NCBI GenBank assembly: GCA_018266895.1
Contig: JAFDZQ010000033.1
Coordinates: forward strand, 1 to 39,496
From: Bacteroidota bacterium
GTDB taxonomy: Bacteria; Bacteroidota; Ignavibacteria; Tepidaquicellales; Tepidaquicellaceae
Direction of reading: 5' to 3'
Length of the DNA: 39,496 nucleotides
Part shown: positions 1 to 8,000 of the stretch, piece by piece
Position numbering within the stretch: the first letter of the stretch is position 1
Layout of the letters: each line of letters opens with the position of its first letter
Notes under the pieces: model-generated
The model's input: only the letters and a program-made list of their open reading frames with translations
The model's database searches: none
What the model was told of the DNA's origin: nothing
Made by a program: the position numbers and the translations under genes

Positions 1-93
1 CTGAAATTTCCACCCGAATACTTCCTTAAAAAATTCCATGACCTTTTCGGGATTATCGCACGGTATTTCGAAGTGAACTACTCTGTTGTTCAT
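1..93 (-). CDS. VOC/glyoxalase-family protein, N-terminal fragment (runs off the window)
   Basis: Reading the minus strand from an ATG at 93-91 gives 31 codons open to the window edge. The peptide starts MNNRVVHFEIPCDNPEK and continues into a VMEFFKEVFGW-type segment. An early His on a beta strand, followed by D/N-P-x-K and a helix of the form FFKEVFGW, is the usual start of vicinal-oxygen-chelate (glyoxalase/bleomycin-resistance/dioxygenase) domains, where that His is often a metal ligand. The substrate cannot be told from this fragment. No Shine-Dalgarno sequence precedes the ATG; the upstream region (94-120) is A/T only. It is divergent from all other genes here. Confidence 0.7.
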   Translation of the reverse strand, partial: MNNRVVHFEIPCDNPEKVMEFFKEVFGWKFQ

Positions 94-595
94 ATTTTTT
101 GTTTAATAATAATAAATAATCTTCTTATGTATTTCTTTTAAAAAATATAATATCAAAGATTTAAATGAAATTGTTTTTTTGTTACCTGAACTTAAAGTTG
201 AATAAATACATGCTTACAGTTAAATCCAGCAGCTTTTCACTCACAGATGACACAGATTTTCACAGATACACACTTTTATTCTTAAGATAGTGTTGAAAAA
301 TTGTATAAAAGGTGAGTCTAATCAGTATTAGAATGTGTTACTGTGTGAGAAACAAGCCAATTGATAGTTTTAATTTCGTGAACAAATATTCAATATTTTG
401 GAAGGAGGTGAAAAATTTTGATCTCATGATTTCATTTATGCATAATTATTAATGTTCAGATTGACTAACTTATAATAAGGACAAAATATTTCAAGATTTA
501 CCAATAAATCTATTGATTTAATAAGTTGAATTAGATATTTTATAAATCTTTTCGCAATCTTTATTTACAAAATATACAAAAAAAAGGTTAATGTA
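94..595. other. Gene-free stretch upstream of the tRNA cluster
   Basis: About 500 A/T-rich bases without a convincing gene. It holds the leaders of the divergent VOC gene and tRNA-Tyr, a dispersed repeat at 232-273 and an unusually good Shine-Dalgarno-like sequence at 400-411 that leads into no sizeable reading frame. I could not pick out a confident tRNA promoter; the run just before the tRNA is A/T-rich without a clear TAnnTTTG box. Confidence 0.6.
232..273. repeat. Dispersed intergenic repeat, CACAGATG-ACACAGATTTTCACAG type
   Basis: The core GCTTTTCAC-TCACAGATGACACA (232-254) recurs at 39224-39242 as GCTTTTCACAGATGACACA, four bases shorter. The following CACAGATTTTCACAGAT is internally repetitive. 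Its reverse complement is echoed at 39311-39327 (TTCTGTGAAAATCCATG). Such CACAGA-rich elements look like multi-copy intergenic repeats, but copy number cannot be judged from one window. Confidence 0.55.
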
Positions 596-678
596 GGGTA
601 GGTAGCGAAGTGGTTAAACGCAACAGACTGTAAATCTGTCGACAATTGTCTTCGGAGGTTCGAATCCTTCCCTACCCA
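596..678 (+). tRNA. tRNA-Tyr (anticodon GTA)
   Basis: The acceptor stem GGGTAGG (596-602) pairs fully with CCTACCC (671-677), with discriminator A678, the usual base for tyrosine tRNA. The anticodon loop CTGTAAA (628-634), flanked by ACAGA/TCTGT, places GTA at 630-632. The length of 83 nt includes a long variable arm, as expected of a class II tyrosine tRNA. The T arm contains GGTTCGAATCC. The CCA end is not encoded. Confidence 0.95.
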
Positions 679-729
679 CATGATCAATAAATAATGTTCG
701 CTGAATCAGGTGATATACTGAAACAAGAA

Positions 730-764
730 AATTGAAAGTCGAATATTGAACATTGATAATTGAA
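730..764. repeat. Short ATTGA-rich repeat between tRNAs
   Basis: Between tRNA-Tyr and tRNA-Gly the units ATTGAAAGTCGA, ATATTGAAC, ATTGAT and AATTGAA follow one another, so ATTGA occurs four times in 35 bases. This may be a low-complexity spacer or a copy of a dispersed repeat. No hairpin strong enough for a terminator is seen. Confidence 0.35.
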
Positions 765-767
765 AAG

Positions 768-840
768 GCGGGAGTAACTCAGTTGGTAGAGTCACAGCCT
801 TCCAAGCTGTTGGTCGCGAGTTCGAGTCTCGTCTCCCGCT
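768..840 (+). tRNA. tRNA-Gly (anticodon TCC)
   Basis: A 73-nt cloverleaf: acceptor GCGGGAG (768-774) pairs with CTCCCGC (833-839), with discriminator T840. The anticodon stem ACAGC/GCTGT encloses CTTCCAA, giving anticodon TCC. The D arm is ACTC...GAGT and the T arm carries TTCGAGT. It is the only tRNA in this window followed by an encoded CCA (841-843). Confidence 0.95.
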
Positions 841-876
841 CCAGATACAGAAAGAGAATTCTAATATTATAACATC

Positions 877-1317
877 ATGAAGTTAACAAGAAAAAAGTTA
901 ATTGAATTATTGAACGGAGATCTAGGAAGGGAATATCAGGCAATAATTTCCTATGTGAATTATTCCCAGGTATTAAAAGGTGCAGAATATATGAATATTG
1001 CATCTGAGCTTGAGCTTCATGCAAAGGAAGAGTTGCAACATGCGCTTACAATCGCCGGACAGATTGATTATCTTGGAGGAATGCCATCGGTAACTCCGGA
1101 AAAAGTAAAGACTTCTGAGAAGGCGAAAGACATGCTGAGTTTTGATCTGGAGAATGAAAGAGTCACGATATTAAATTACAGAGAGAGAGTAAAGCAATGT
1201 GAAGATCTTGGAGAATTTGCACTTGCAGAACAGATACGAAGCATATTAGTGCAGGAACAGGATCATTTAATCGCTCTTGCAACAGCATTAGGTGTAGATC
1301 CGCCTAAATTGTTTTAA
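877..1317 (+). CDS. Ferritin-like / bacterioferritin-type diiron protein lacking the heme Met
   Basis: A 146-residue four-helix ferritin-like protein, probably cytosolic iron storage or iron/peroxide detoxification. The bacterioferritin-style ferroxidase ligands are all present with standard spacing: E19, E52 and H55 (EELQHA), E94, E127 and H130 (EQDH). In classical bacterioferritin a Met directly follows the second Glu and binds heme between subunits; here that position is Leu53, so heme binding by that route is unlikely. The length is slightly short of the usual 155-160 because the C-terminal fifth helix is reduced. It lies 33 bases after the CCA end of tRNA-Gly and 17 bases before tRNA-Thr, an unusual position. 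No Shine-Dalgarno is visible. Alternatives are a Dps-like or other ferritin-superfamily member, but the ligand spacing favours the bacterioferritin branch. Confidence 0.85.
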   Translation: MKLTRKKLIELLNGDLGREYQAIISYVNYSQVLKGAEYMNIASELELHAKEELQHALTIAGQIDYLGGMPSVTPEKVKTSEKAKDMLSFDLENERVTILNYRERVKQCEDLGEFALAEQIRSILVQEQDHLIALATALGVDPPKLF

Positions 1318-1334
1318 TCCGTAAAAAAGGAAAT

Positions 1335-1407
<73 letters not shown>

Positions 1408-1548
1408 CAAACTGAAATAGTACAAGATTAAATAAATTAAAACAGTTCTTCAAAGCAGAGTTATTAAATATCATTTCAATTAATTCATAGATATAACCTG
1501 TATTAAACCTGAAGTTAAAAATTTTAGCAAAACAAACATTCTAATATA

Positions 1549-1722
1549 ATGGCAAAAGAAGGATCAAGAATCAAAATAAAGCTTGTCAGCGTAGAAGGTC
1601 CGCATAAGGGTAAATCGGTATATGTCTCATCAAAGAGCAGAATCAATTCAAAAGAAAGATTAGAGATGAAAAAATACTGCAAATGGACAAAGCAGCACAT
1701 ATTGCACCGTGAGTCCAAATAA
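1549..1722 (+). CDS. rpmG: 50S ribosomal protein L33 (zinc-ligand-poor form)
   Basis: A 57-residue basic protein starting MAKEGSRIKIKLVS and ending KKYCKWTKQHILHRESK. The C-terminal K-K-Y-C...T-x-H-x-x-H-R/K-E-S/T-K pattern is the L33 signature. Zinc-binding L33 has two CxxC pairs; here only one Cys remains (in KKYC), so this is a C-minus, zinc-independent type. It is a large-subunit protein near the tRNA exit site. Placing rpmG directly before tRNA-Trp and secE is a known arrangement (for example in Thermus, after tuf). The gap to tRNA-Trp is 3 bases, so both are probably on one transcript. No Shine-Dalgarno is visible. Confidence 0.9.
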   Translation: MAKEGSRIKIKLVSVEGPHKGKSVYVSSKSRINSKERLEMKKYCKWTKQHILHRESK

Positions 1723-1725
1723 AAT

Positions 1726-1798
1726 GCGGGTGTAGCTCAATTGGTAGAGTAGCGGTCTCCAAAACCGTTGGTTGGGGGTTCGAGTCCCTCCTCCCGTG
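1726..1798 (+). tRNA. tRNA-Trp (anticodon CCA)
   Basis: A 73-nt cloverleaf: the anticodon stem GCGGT/ACCGT encloses CTCCAAA, giving anticodon CCA. The discriminator is G1798, as in E. coli tryptophan tRNA. The acceptor GCGGGTG (1726-1732) faces CTCCCGT (1791-1797): the first pair is G-T and the sixth is a T-T mismatch (1731/1792), while the other five are Watson-Crick. CCA is not encoded. It sits in the conserved place before secE. Confidence 0.92.
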
Positions 1799-1843
1799 CA
1801 TTCAGAAGCATCAAAACCATTTTTAGCAAATATACGAATCATA

Positions 1844-2026
1844 ATGAAAGATAAGATAATAAATTTTTTCACAGATATATACAAAGAGATGAAGAAGGTT
1901 TCCTGGCCTAAAAAAGAGGAGCTGATAGATTCTACAAAGGTTGTTGTCGTAACAATGCTTATCTCGGCTGTGATAGTATACATAATAGACAAGGGAATCA
2001 GTGAACTGCTTAAGGCTATATTTTAA
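1844..2026 (+). CDS. secE: Preprotein translocase subunit SecE
   Basis: A 60-residue single-spanning membrane protein of the SecYEG channel. The core motif is visible: an amphipathic helix KEMKKVSWPKKEELIDSTK followed by one hydrophobic segment, VVVVTMLISAVIVYIIDKG. This is the minimal SecE of most bacteria, without the two extra N-terminal helices of E. coli. The reading frame is open further upstream to 1772, but that would start inside tRNA-Trp, so the ATG at 1844 (MKDKIINFF) is the credible start. It is followed by nusG after 19 bases. Confidence 0.93.
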   Translation: MKDKIINFFTDIYKEMKKVSWPKKEELIDSTKVVVVTMLISAVIVYIIDKGISELLKAIF

Positions 2027-2045
2027 GGAGCATAAAAGCTTATAA

Positions 2046-2702
2046 ATGACAGAAGAAAAAAATAACGATAAAAACATGACAGAACCGGACATAAAAACAG
2101 GATCCGAAGAAGATATGAAACCGGAAACAGAAACAGCAGAAGAAGAGTCCGGAAAGTTCAAATGGTATGCTGTAAGAATTATTTCAGGACATGAAAACAA
2201 GGTCAAAGCGTATCTTGATAATGAGATCAGGACAGAAAAGCTTGAAGACAGAATAAACAATGTACTCATACCTCTTGAAAAAGTATTCGAAGTAAAAGGC
2301 GGCAAGAAGAAGATAAGGCTTAAGAATTTTCTTCCAGGATACATTCTTATAGAAGCTGATCTTGATGATAAGATCAGGGATTTCGTTTCAAAGACACCGT
2401 CAATAATAAATATGGTAGGATCTAAAAGCGTTAAGGGAAAAAGGCTTGAACCGATCCCCCTGAAGGCAAATGAAGTAAAAAGAATTAAAGCGATTCTCAA
2501 TGACGAGGCGGATGAAGATAAACTCGATGTATTCCTGAATGTCGGTGATCCCGTGAAAGTTACAAGCGGACCGTTCAATAATTTCAGCGGAAACATACTT
2601 GAAGTGAATCTTGAAAAGCTTAAGGTGAAAGTTATGGTAAGTATATTCGGAAGAAAGACCCCAATTGAGCTTGAATTAGGTCAGATTGAAAAAGAAAAAT
2701 AA
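2046..2702 (+). CDS. nusG: Transcription termination/antitermination factor NusG
   Basis: 218 residues. The NGN domain begins near residue 39 (KWYAVRIISGHENKV) and carries the LPGYILIEADL segment; the KOW domain lies at about 160-215 (VGDPVKVTSGPFNNFSG). NusG binds the RNA polymerase clamp, suppresses pausing and links polymerase to Rho or to ribosomal S10. Before the NGN domain is a strongly acidic, Thr/Glu-rich stretch of about 36 residues that the core family lacks. A second in-frame ATG at codon 11 (2076) could be the true start but would still leave most of the extension. It sits in the universal secE-nusG-rplK order. Confidence 0.95.
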   Translation: MTEEKNNDKNMTEPDIKTGSEEDMKPETETAEEESGKFKWYAVRIISGHENKVKAYLDNEIRTEKLEDRINNVLIPLEKVFEVKGGKKKIRLKNFLPGYILIEADLDDKIRDFVSKTPSIINMVGSKSVKGKRLEPIPLKANEVKRIKAILNDEADEDKLDVFLNVGDPVKVTSGPFNNFSGNILEVNLEKLKVKVMVSIFGRKTPIELELGQIEKEK

Positions 2703-2727
2703 AATTAAAAATTAATATTTTCAGAAA

Positions 2728-3153
2728 ATGGCAAAGAAGATAACAGGTTTTGTAAAGCTGCAGATACCCGCCGGATCAGCGACAATGGCGCCACCGGTAG
2801 GACCGGCACTCGGACAAAGAGGAGTAAACGGCATGGAATTCTGCAAACAATTCAACGCAAGAACACAGGATAAAAAAGGTCTTATTATTCCGGTAGTGAT
2901 AACGGTTTTCTCAGATAAGTCCTTTACATTCATAACAAAGACTCCGCCGGCGGCAGTATTGCTTATCAAAGCTGCTGGAATTGACAAGGGTTCGGGAATT
3001 CCGAATAAGAATAAAGTAGGCAAAGTGACCAGAAAACAGCTGAAGGAAATTGCAGAAACAAAAATGCCTGATTTAAATGTGCACGATGTAGAAGCTGCGA
3101 TGAAGCTTGTTGCCGGGACAGCCAGAAGCATGGGAATTACCGTAGAAAATTAA
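2728..3153 (+). CDS. rplK: 50S ribosomal protein L11
   Basis: 141 residues, the typical length. The N-terminal segment [20 protein letters not shown] is the L11 hallmark ([20 protein letters not shown]). The C-terminal RNA-binding part contains GTARSMGI. L11 forms the stalk base with 23S rRNA helices 43/44 and contacts elongation factors; its N-terminal prolines are tied to thiostrepton action and stringent-factor sensing. The gene is followed by rplA after 20 bases, so they are surely co-transcribed. Confidence 0.97.
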   Translation: MAKKITGFVKLQIPAGSATMAPPVGPALGQRGVNGMEFCKQFNARTQDKKGLIIPVVITVFSDKSFTFITKTPPAAVLLIKAAGIDKGSGIPNKNKVGKVTRKQLKEIAETKMPDLNVHDVEAAMKLVAGTARSMGITVEN

Positions 3154-3173
3154 AATTTTAAATTTTTATAATT

Positions 3174-3878
3174 ATGAAATTAACCAAAAAGCAAAAAGAG
3201 ACCAAGAAGAAAATAGACGAAACGGTAGAATACAGTTTAACGGATGCAGTAGCAAAATTAAAGCAGGCAAAGCCGGCTAAATTTGATGAATCAGTGGATG
3301 TAGCGGTAAGACTCGGAGTGGATCCCAAGCATGCAGATCAGGTAGTCAGAGGAACGGTTTCATTGCCAAACGGAACAGGCAAAACTGTCAGAGTTCTTGT
3401 TATTGCAAAACCTGAAAAACACGATGAAGCCAGAGAAGCCGGTGCAGATCATGTTGGATTTGATGATTATATAAAGAAGATACAGGAAGGATGGACTGAT
3501 ATTGATGTCATTATTGCAGCTCCCGATACTATGAGCGAACTCGGAAAGATCGGAAAAGTACTCGGACCAAGAGGTCTGATGCCTAATCCGAAGAGCGGAA
3601 CAGTGACTCCAAACGTAGGTCAGGCGGTCAGAGAAGTAAAAGCCGGTAAAATTGATTTCAGAGTTGATAAGAGCGGCATTGTCCATTCGATTGTCGGTAA
3701 ATTATCATTTGATGAAAATAAACTTAAAGAAAATATTGATGCTTTTCTTCATACTATCGTAAAACTCAAACCTTCCGCATCAAAAGGAACTTATATTAAG
3801 AGCATTACGATTTCATCAACTATGGGTCCGGGAATTAAAGTGGACAAAACACATGCAAACGTTAAAACTGCTGCATAA
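3174..3878 (+). CDS. rplA: 50S ribosomal protein L1
   Basis: 234 residues, the usual length for bacterial L1. Family signatures include [19 protein letters not shown] and [16 protein letters not shown] (about residues 127-145). L1 forms the mobile L1 stalk at the E site and in many bacteria represses its own rplKA mRNA by mimicry of 23S rRNA. I did not identify such a leader with confidence before rplK. A roughly 100-base spacer with a hairpin separates it from rplJ. Confidence 0.97.
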   Translation: MKLTKKQKETKKKIDETVEYSLTDAVAKLKQAKPAKFDESVDVAVRLGVDPKHADQVVRGTVSLPNGTGKTVRVLVIAKPEKHDEAREAGADHVGFDDYIKKIQEGWTDIDVIIAAPDTMSELGKIGKVLGPRGLMPNPKSGTVTPNVGQAVREVKAGKIDFRVDKSGIVHSIVGKLSFDENKLKENIDAFLHTIVKLKPSASKGTYIKSITISSTMGPGIKVDKTHANVKTAA

Positions 3879-3912
3879 AAAATTAGAATTTACGCACTCA
3901 ACACTATAAATA

Positions 3913-3936
3913 TGCTTATCACGCTTCGGATAAGCA
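3913..3936 (+). promoter_or_regulatory. Hairpin in the rplA-rplJ spacer (candidate L10 leader element)
   Basis: A perfect 8-bp stem, TGCTTATC (3913-3920) and GATAAGCA (3929-3936), with an 8-base loop. It lies 43 bases before rplJ. In many bacteria the rplJL leader is bound by the L10-L12 complex for autogenous control, and this spacer is where such a structure would sit. The downstream T-run (3955-3961) begins 18 bases after the stem, too far for an ordinary intrinsic terminator. Confidence 0.45.
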
Positions 3937-3979
3937 AAATCTAATCAGCTTCAATTTTTTTAAATTTAACTGATCGTTA

Positions 3980-4513
3980 ATGAACAAAGAACAAAAGGTA
4001 ACAGCAGTTCAGGAGATAAAAGATATGATTGATTCTTCTGAAGCGATGTACTTTACCGATTTTAGCGGATTGACGGTCGAAGAAGTTAATGAACTCAGAA
4101 AAGAATTTTACAAGGCGGGAGTAAAGTATAAGGTTGTCAAGAACACACTGACGGTCAGAGCTTTGAAAGAGTCGGGTAAATATTCTTCGCATCTGGAAAA
4201 ATTAACAGAATCACTGAACGGTCCCACGGGTGTAGTATTTGCAACAACGAATCCCGTTGCACCGGCTAAGATCATAAAGAAATTTTTTGACAAGATAGAA
4301 AAGCCAAAGCTGAAGGTAGCCGTTGTCGAAAATGAAATGTACGGCAGCAAAAACCTTAACACTTTAGCTTTATTGCCGACGAAGGAAGAAGTAATATCTT
4401 CGATATTAAGTTCTATCGATGCACCTGCTTCAGGAATTGTCGGATCAATAAATGCAGCAATGAGAGATCTTTTCAGCGTCATTGAAGAGGTAGGAAAAAA
4501 ACAGGCTGCATAA
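3980..4513 (+). CDS. rplJ: 50S ribosomal protein L10
   Basis: 177 residues, normal for L10. It begins MNKEQKVTAVQEIKDMI, then YFTDFSGLTVEEVNELRKEF and VKYKVVKNTLTVRAL, the classic N-terminal rRNA-binding region. The C-terminal helix (about 140-177) is where dimers of L7/L12 dock to form the stalk. The next gene is rplL, after 42 bases, so the two stalk partners are made together. Confidence 0.96.
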   Translation: MNKEQKVTAVQEIKDMIDSSEAMYFTDFSGLTVEEVNELRKEFYKAGVKYKVVKNTLTVRALKESGKYSSHLEKLTESLNGPTGVVFATTNPVAPAKIIKKFFDKIEKPKLKVAVVENEMYGSKNLNTLALLPTKEEVISSILSSIDAPASGIVGSINAAMRDLFSVIEEVGKKQAA

Positions 4514-4555
4514 TTCAAACAATATTTTTAAAAACAAATTAAAATTTAAAATAAA

Positions 4556-4927
4556 ATGTCAGTACAGGAAATAGCAGATAAAATAGGTGAATTAACACTT
4601 TCCCAGGCTTCGGAATTAAAAAAGATTCTTGAAGACAAATTCGGCGTAACAGCAGCAGCTCCTATGATGATGGCAGGCGCACCTGCAGGCGCAGCAGCAG
4701 CTCCGGTTGAAGAACAGACTGAATTTACGGTCATTCTTGCAGAAGCAGGATCACAAAAAATCAATGTAATCAAAGCCGTCAAAAACGCTACAGGACTCGG
4801 ATTAACCGAGGCAAAAGGATTAGTTGAAAGCGCTCCAAAACCTGTTAAAGAAAATATTTCAAAAGCAGATGCGGAAAAACTCAAAGCTGATCTTGAGGCT
4901 GCAGGCGCAAAAGTTGAAATTAAATAA
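4556..4927 (+). CDS. rplL: 50S ribosomal protein L7/L12
   Basis: 123 residues. The N-terminal dimerisation part (about 1-35) is followed by an Ala/Gly/Pro/Met hinge (about 37-52) and the globular C-terminal domain containing [20 protein letters not shown] (about 65-84), which recruits elongation factors. Multiple dimers bind L10. A hairpin between this gene and rpoB may set the ratio of ribosomal to polymerase transcripts. Confidence 0.97.
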   Translation: MSVQEIADKIGELTLSQASELKKILEDKFGVTAAAPMMMAGAPAGAAAAPVEEQTEFTVILAEAGSQKINVIKAVKNATGLGLTEAKGLVESAPKPVKENISKADAEKLKADLEAAGAKVEIK

Positions 4928-4990
4928 TACACTTTAACAATCCGTAACAAAATTAATTTTTACAAAAAAATATTTTTATAAAAATAAAAT

Positions 4991-5018
4991 AGTCCCGGCA
5001 ATTTTGTCAGCCGGGATT
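4991..5018 (+). terminator. Partial terminator/attenuator between rplL and rpoB
   Basis: A stem AGTCCCGGC (4991-4999) with GCCGGGATT (5010-5018) forms nine pairs including G-T, with a 10-base loop, followed by ATTTATTAAAA, a weak T-tract. The position matches the rplL-rpoB attenuator of E. coli, which lets only part of the transcripts continue into rpoBC. A second segment just before rpoB, CCGGGG (5033-5038), could pair with TCCCGG (4993-4998) and break the hairpin. Read-through regulation is an inference. Confidence 0.55.
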
Positions 5019-5047
5019 ATTTATTAAAAATTCCGGGGGTATAAAAC

Positions 5048-8000
5048 TTGGAAACAAGAGAAATGGAACTGAATTTAAAACCGTTAAACAGCAAGAATAA
5101 GAGACTCACCTTTGCAAAGACTTCAATAAAGCATGATCCGCCTGATTTACTTAATGTACAGATACAGTCTTATAAGGATTTTTTACAGGAAGATGTGCCG
5201 GCAAGCAAAAGGAAATCACAGGGACTTCAGAAAGTATTTGAAGATAATTTCCCTATAACTGATTCAAGGGAAACAGCTTTGCTTGAATATGTGGATTATT
5301 ATCTGGAAAAACCTCATTACTCCGTAATTGAGTGTCAGGAACAGGGACTTACTTATGCAGTTCAGGTCAAAGCCAGATTGAGACTTTCCACTAAACCGAA
5401 TGCTGCCGCTAAAGAATATAACTATACGATTGAAAACGATGTTTATCTCGGAAATCTTCCTTACATGACACCAAGAGGAAGCTTTATCATTAACGGCGCG
5501 GAAAGAGCGATCGTCAGCCAGCTTCACAGATCACCGGGTGTTGTATTCAGCGAATCCATTCATGCAAACGGAACAAAACTTTATTCAGCAAGGGTAATTC
5601 CTTTCAGAGGCTCGTGGGTTGAGTTTACTACTGATATAAATGATCTTTTATACGCTTATGTTGACAGGAAAAAGAAATTTTATTTTTCAACTTTGTTAAA
5701 AGCTCTGGGGCTTAATGAACATTATCAGATGCTGGAATTGTTTGATCTAGTAGAAACAGTAAAGATCAACGACAAGAATTATCTTGATTATGTTGACAGA
5801 ACGGTTCTGGAAAACGTTGTAAATAAGGATACCGGGGATGATCTCGGGATTCCCGAAGGCACGATACTTTCAGGGGAACAGCTTGTTTCAATTCTGAATT
5901 CGAAAATCAAAGAACTGAAATTATTAAAATCCGGCACCACTGACGGTGAAAGAATCATTTACAATACTGTTGTAAACGATGACGATGAATCAGACCTTCT
6001 GATTGAAAAAACACCGGCAGATCAGCTTCCGAAAGACAAGAAAGCCGCAGCGGCTCTCATAGAATCTGAAGCAGAAAGCGCCAGAAGCTATATAGAAAAA
6101 TTATTTTTCAATACTAAGAAATACGATCTGGGAGATGTAGGACGTTATAAGATCAATTATAAACTCGGACTTAAAACTGATCCTCATATAACGGTATTAA
6201 CACAGGAAGATATTGTAAGCATTATTAATTATATCAGAGACCTTGCCGACGGTAAAAAAGAAGTGGATGATATTGATCACCTTGGAAACAGAAGAGTAAG
6301 AACGGTTAACGAGCAGTTGTCAGCTCAGTTTTCTCTCGGACTTTCAAGAATGTCAAGAACGATAAGGGATAAAATGAGCATTCATGATGAAGAAAACCTG
6401 ACGCCTTCAAAACTGATCAGCGCAAGACCGATTACCAGCGCACTTGCATCATTTTTTGGTACGAGCCAGCTATCACAATTTATGGATCAGACGAATCCTC
6501 TTGCTGAAATGACTCATAAGAGAAGAATCAGCGCTCTTGGACCGGGAGGACTTTCAAGAGAGAGAGCCGGATTTGAAGTTAGAGACGTGCATTACACTCA
6601 CTACGGAAGACTTTGTCCGATAGAAACTCCTGAAGGACCGAACATCGGACTTATATCGTCACTGTGCATTCATTCCAGAATAAATGAACTGGGATTCATA
6701 GAAACGCCTTACAGAAAAGTCATTGACGGAAAAGTAAAAGATGAGATAGAATATCTTTCTGCGGAGAAAGAAGATTTTTATAAAATTGCACAGGCGAATG
6801 AACCCGTTGATGCAAAAGGAAATTTTTTAAATGAAAAGATCAAAGGAAGATTCAAAGGTGATTTTCCATTGCTGAAACAGGAAGAGATAGATTATATGGA
6901 CGTCGCGACAAATCAGATCGTAAGCGCGGCGGCGGCTTTGATTCCTTTCCTTGAACACGATGATGCAAACAGAGCTCTGATGGGAAGTAATATGCAGAGA
7001 CAGGCAGTACCGCTTTTAAGACCGGAATCGCCTGTTGTCGGTACGGGATTCGAGGAAATAGTTGCAAGGGATTCCAGGACAATGCTTCTTGCTGAAGCTG
7101 ACGGGGTTGTGGAATATGTAGCCGGCGATAAAATCATAGTCAGGTATAATGTAAAGGAAGATTCAGACGAAAGTCTGCTGAGCTTTGACAATAAAAAATT
7201 AGTGGAATATTCACTTGTAAAGTTTTTAAGAACTAATCAGGATACATCCATAAATCAGAGACCGATTGTCACAGAAAATCAGAAAGTAAAAAAAGGCGAT
7301 ATACTTGCAGACGGTTCATCAACTCATAACGGCGAACTTGCGCTGGGCAGAAACGTGCTTGTGGCATTCATGCCGTGGAGAGGGTACAATTATGAAGATG
7401 CCATAATCATCAGCGAGAAATTAGTTGCCGAAGATGTTTACACTTCCATTCACATTGAAGAATTCAGTCTTGAAGTCAGGGACACAAAAAGAGGAGAAGA
7501 AGAACTAACAAAGGAAATTCCTAATGTCAGCGAAGAAGCTACGAAAGATCTTGATGAAAACGGAATAGTAAGGATTGGTGCCGAGGTCAAGGAAAGCGAT
7601 ATATTAATCGGAAAAGTCACTCCAAAAGGAGAGACGGAGCCGACGCCGGAAGAAAAACTTCTGCGGGCGATTTTCGGAGATAAGGCAGGAGACGTAAAGG
7701 ATGCTTCTTTAAAGGCGACCCCGGGTCTGAAGGGAATAATCATAAACAAAAAATTATTTTCCAGAAAGACAAGAGACACTGAAAGCAAGAGAGATGAAAA
7801 GAGAAAGATCGACAAATTTGAAGCGGAAAGAAAAAAAGAGATAAAGGATCTGAACAATAAAATTGCTGAAAAATTTGACATACTTCTGGAAGGAAAAGAA
7901 TCATCAGGTCTTAAGGATAAAAAGGGTAACATCATTGTAAAAAACGGTGCCACATTCAAAAAAGACACTTTCCTGAATCTTATAGAAACTCAGGGATATT

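Noticed and set aside
1772..1843. Longer N-terminus for SecE starting at 1772
   Set aside because: It would begin inside the T arm of tRNA-Trp; the ATG at 1844 gives the normal family start.
1823..2596. Minus-strand open frame of 257 codons over secE and nusG
   Set aside because: It lies antisense to two certain conserved genes, shows no family motif and is explained as the shadow of their codon bias. Other long minus-strand frames over rpoB, rpoC, rplJ, ftsZ and metH were rejected for the same reason.
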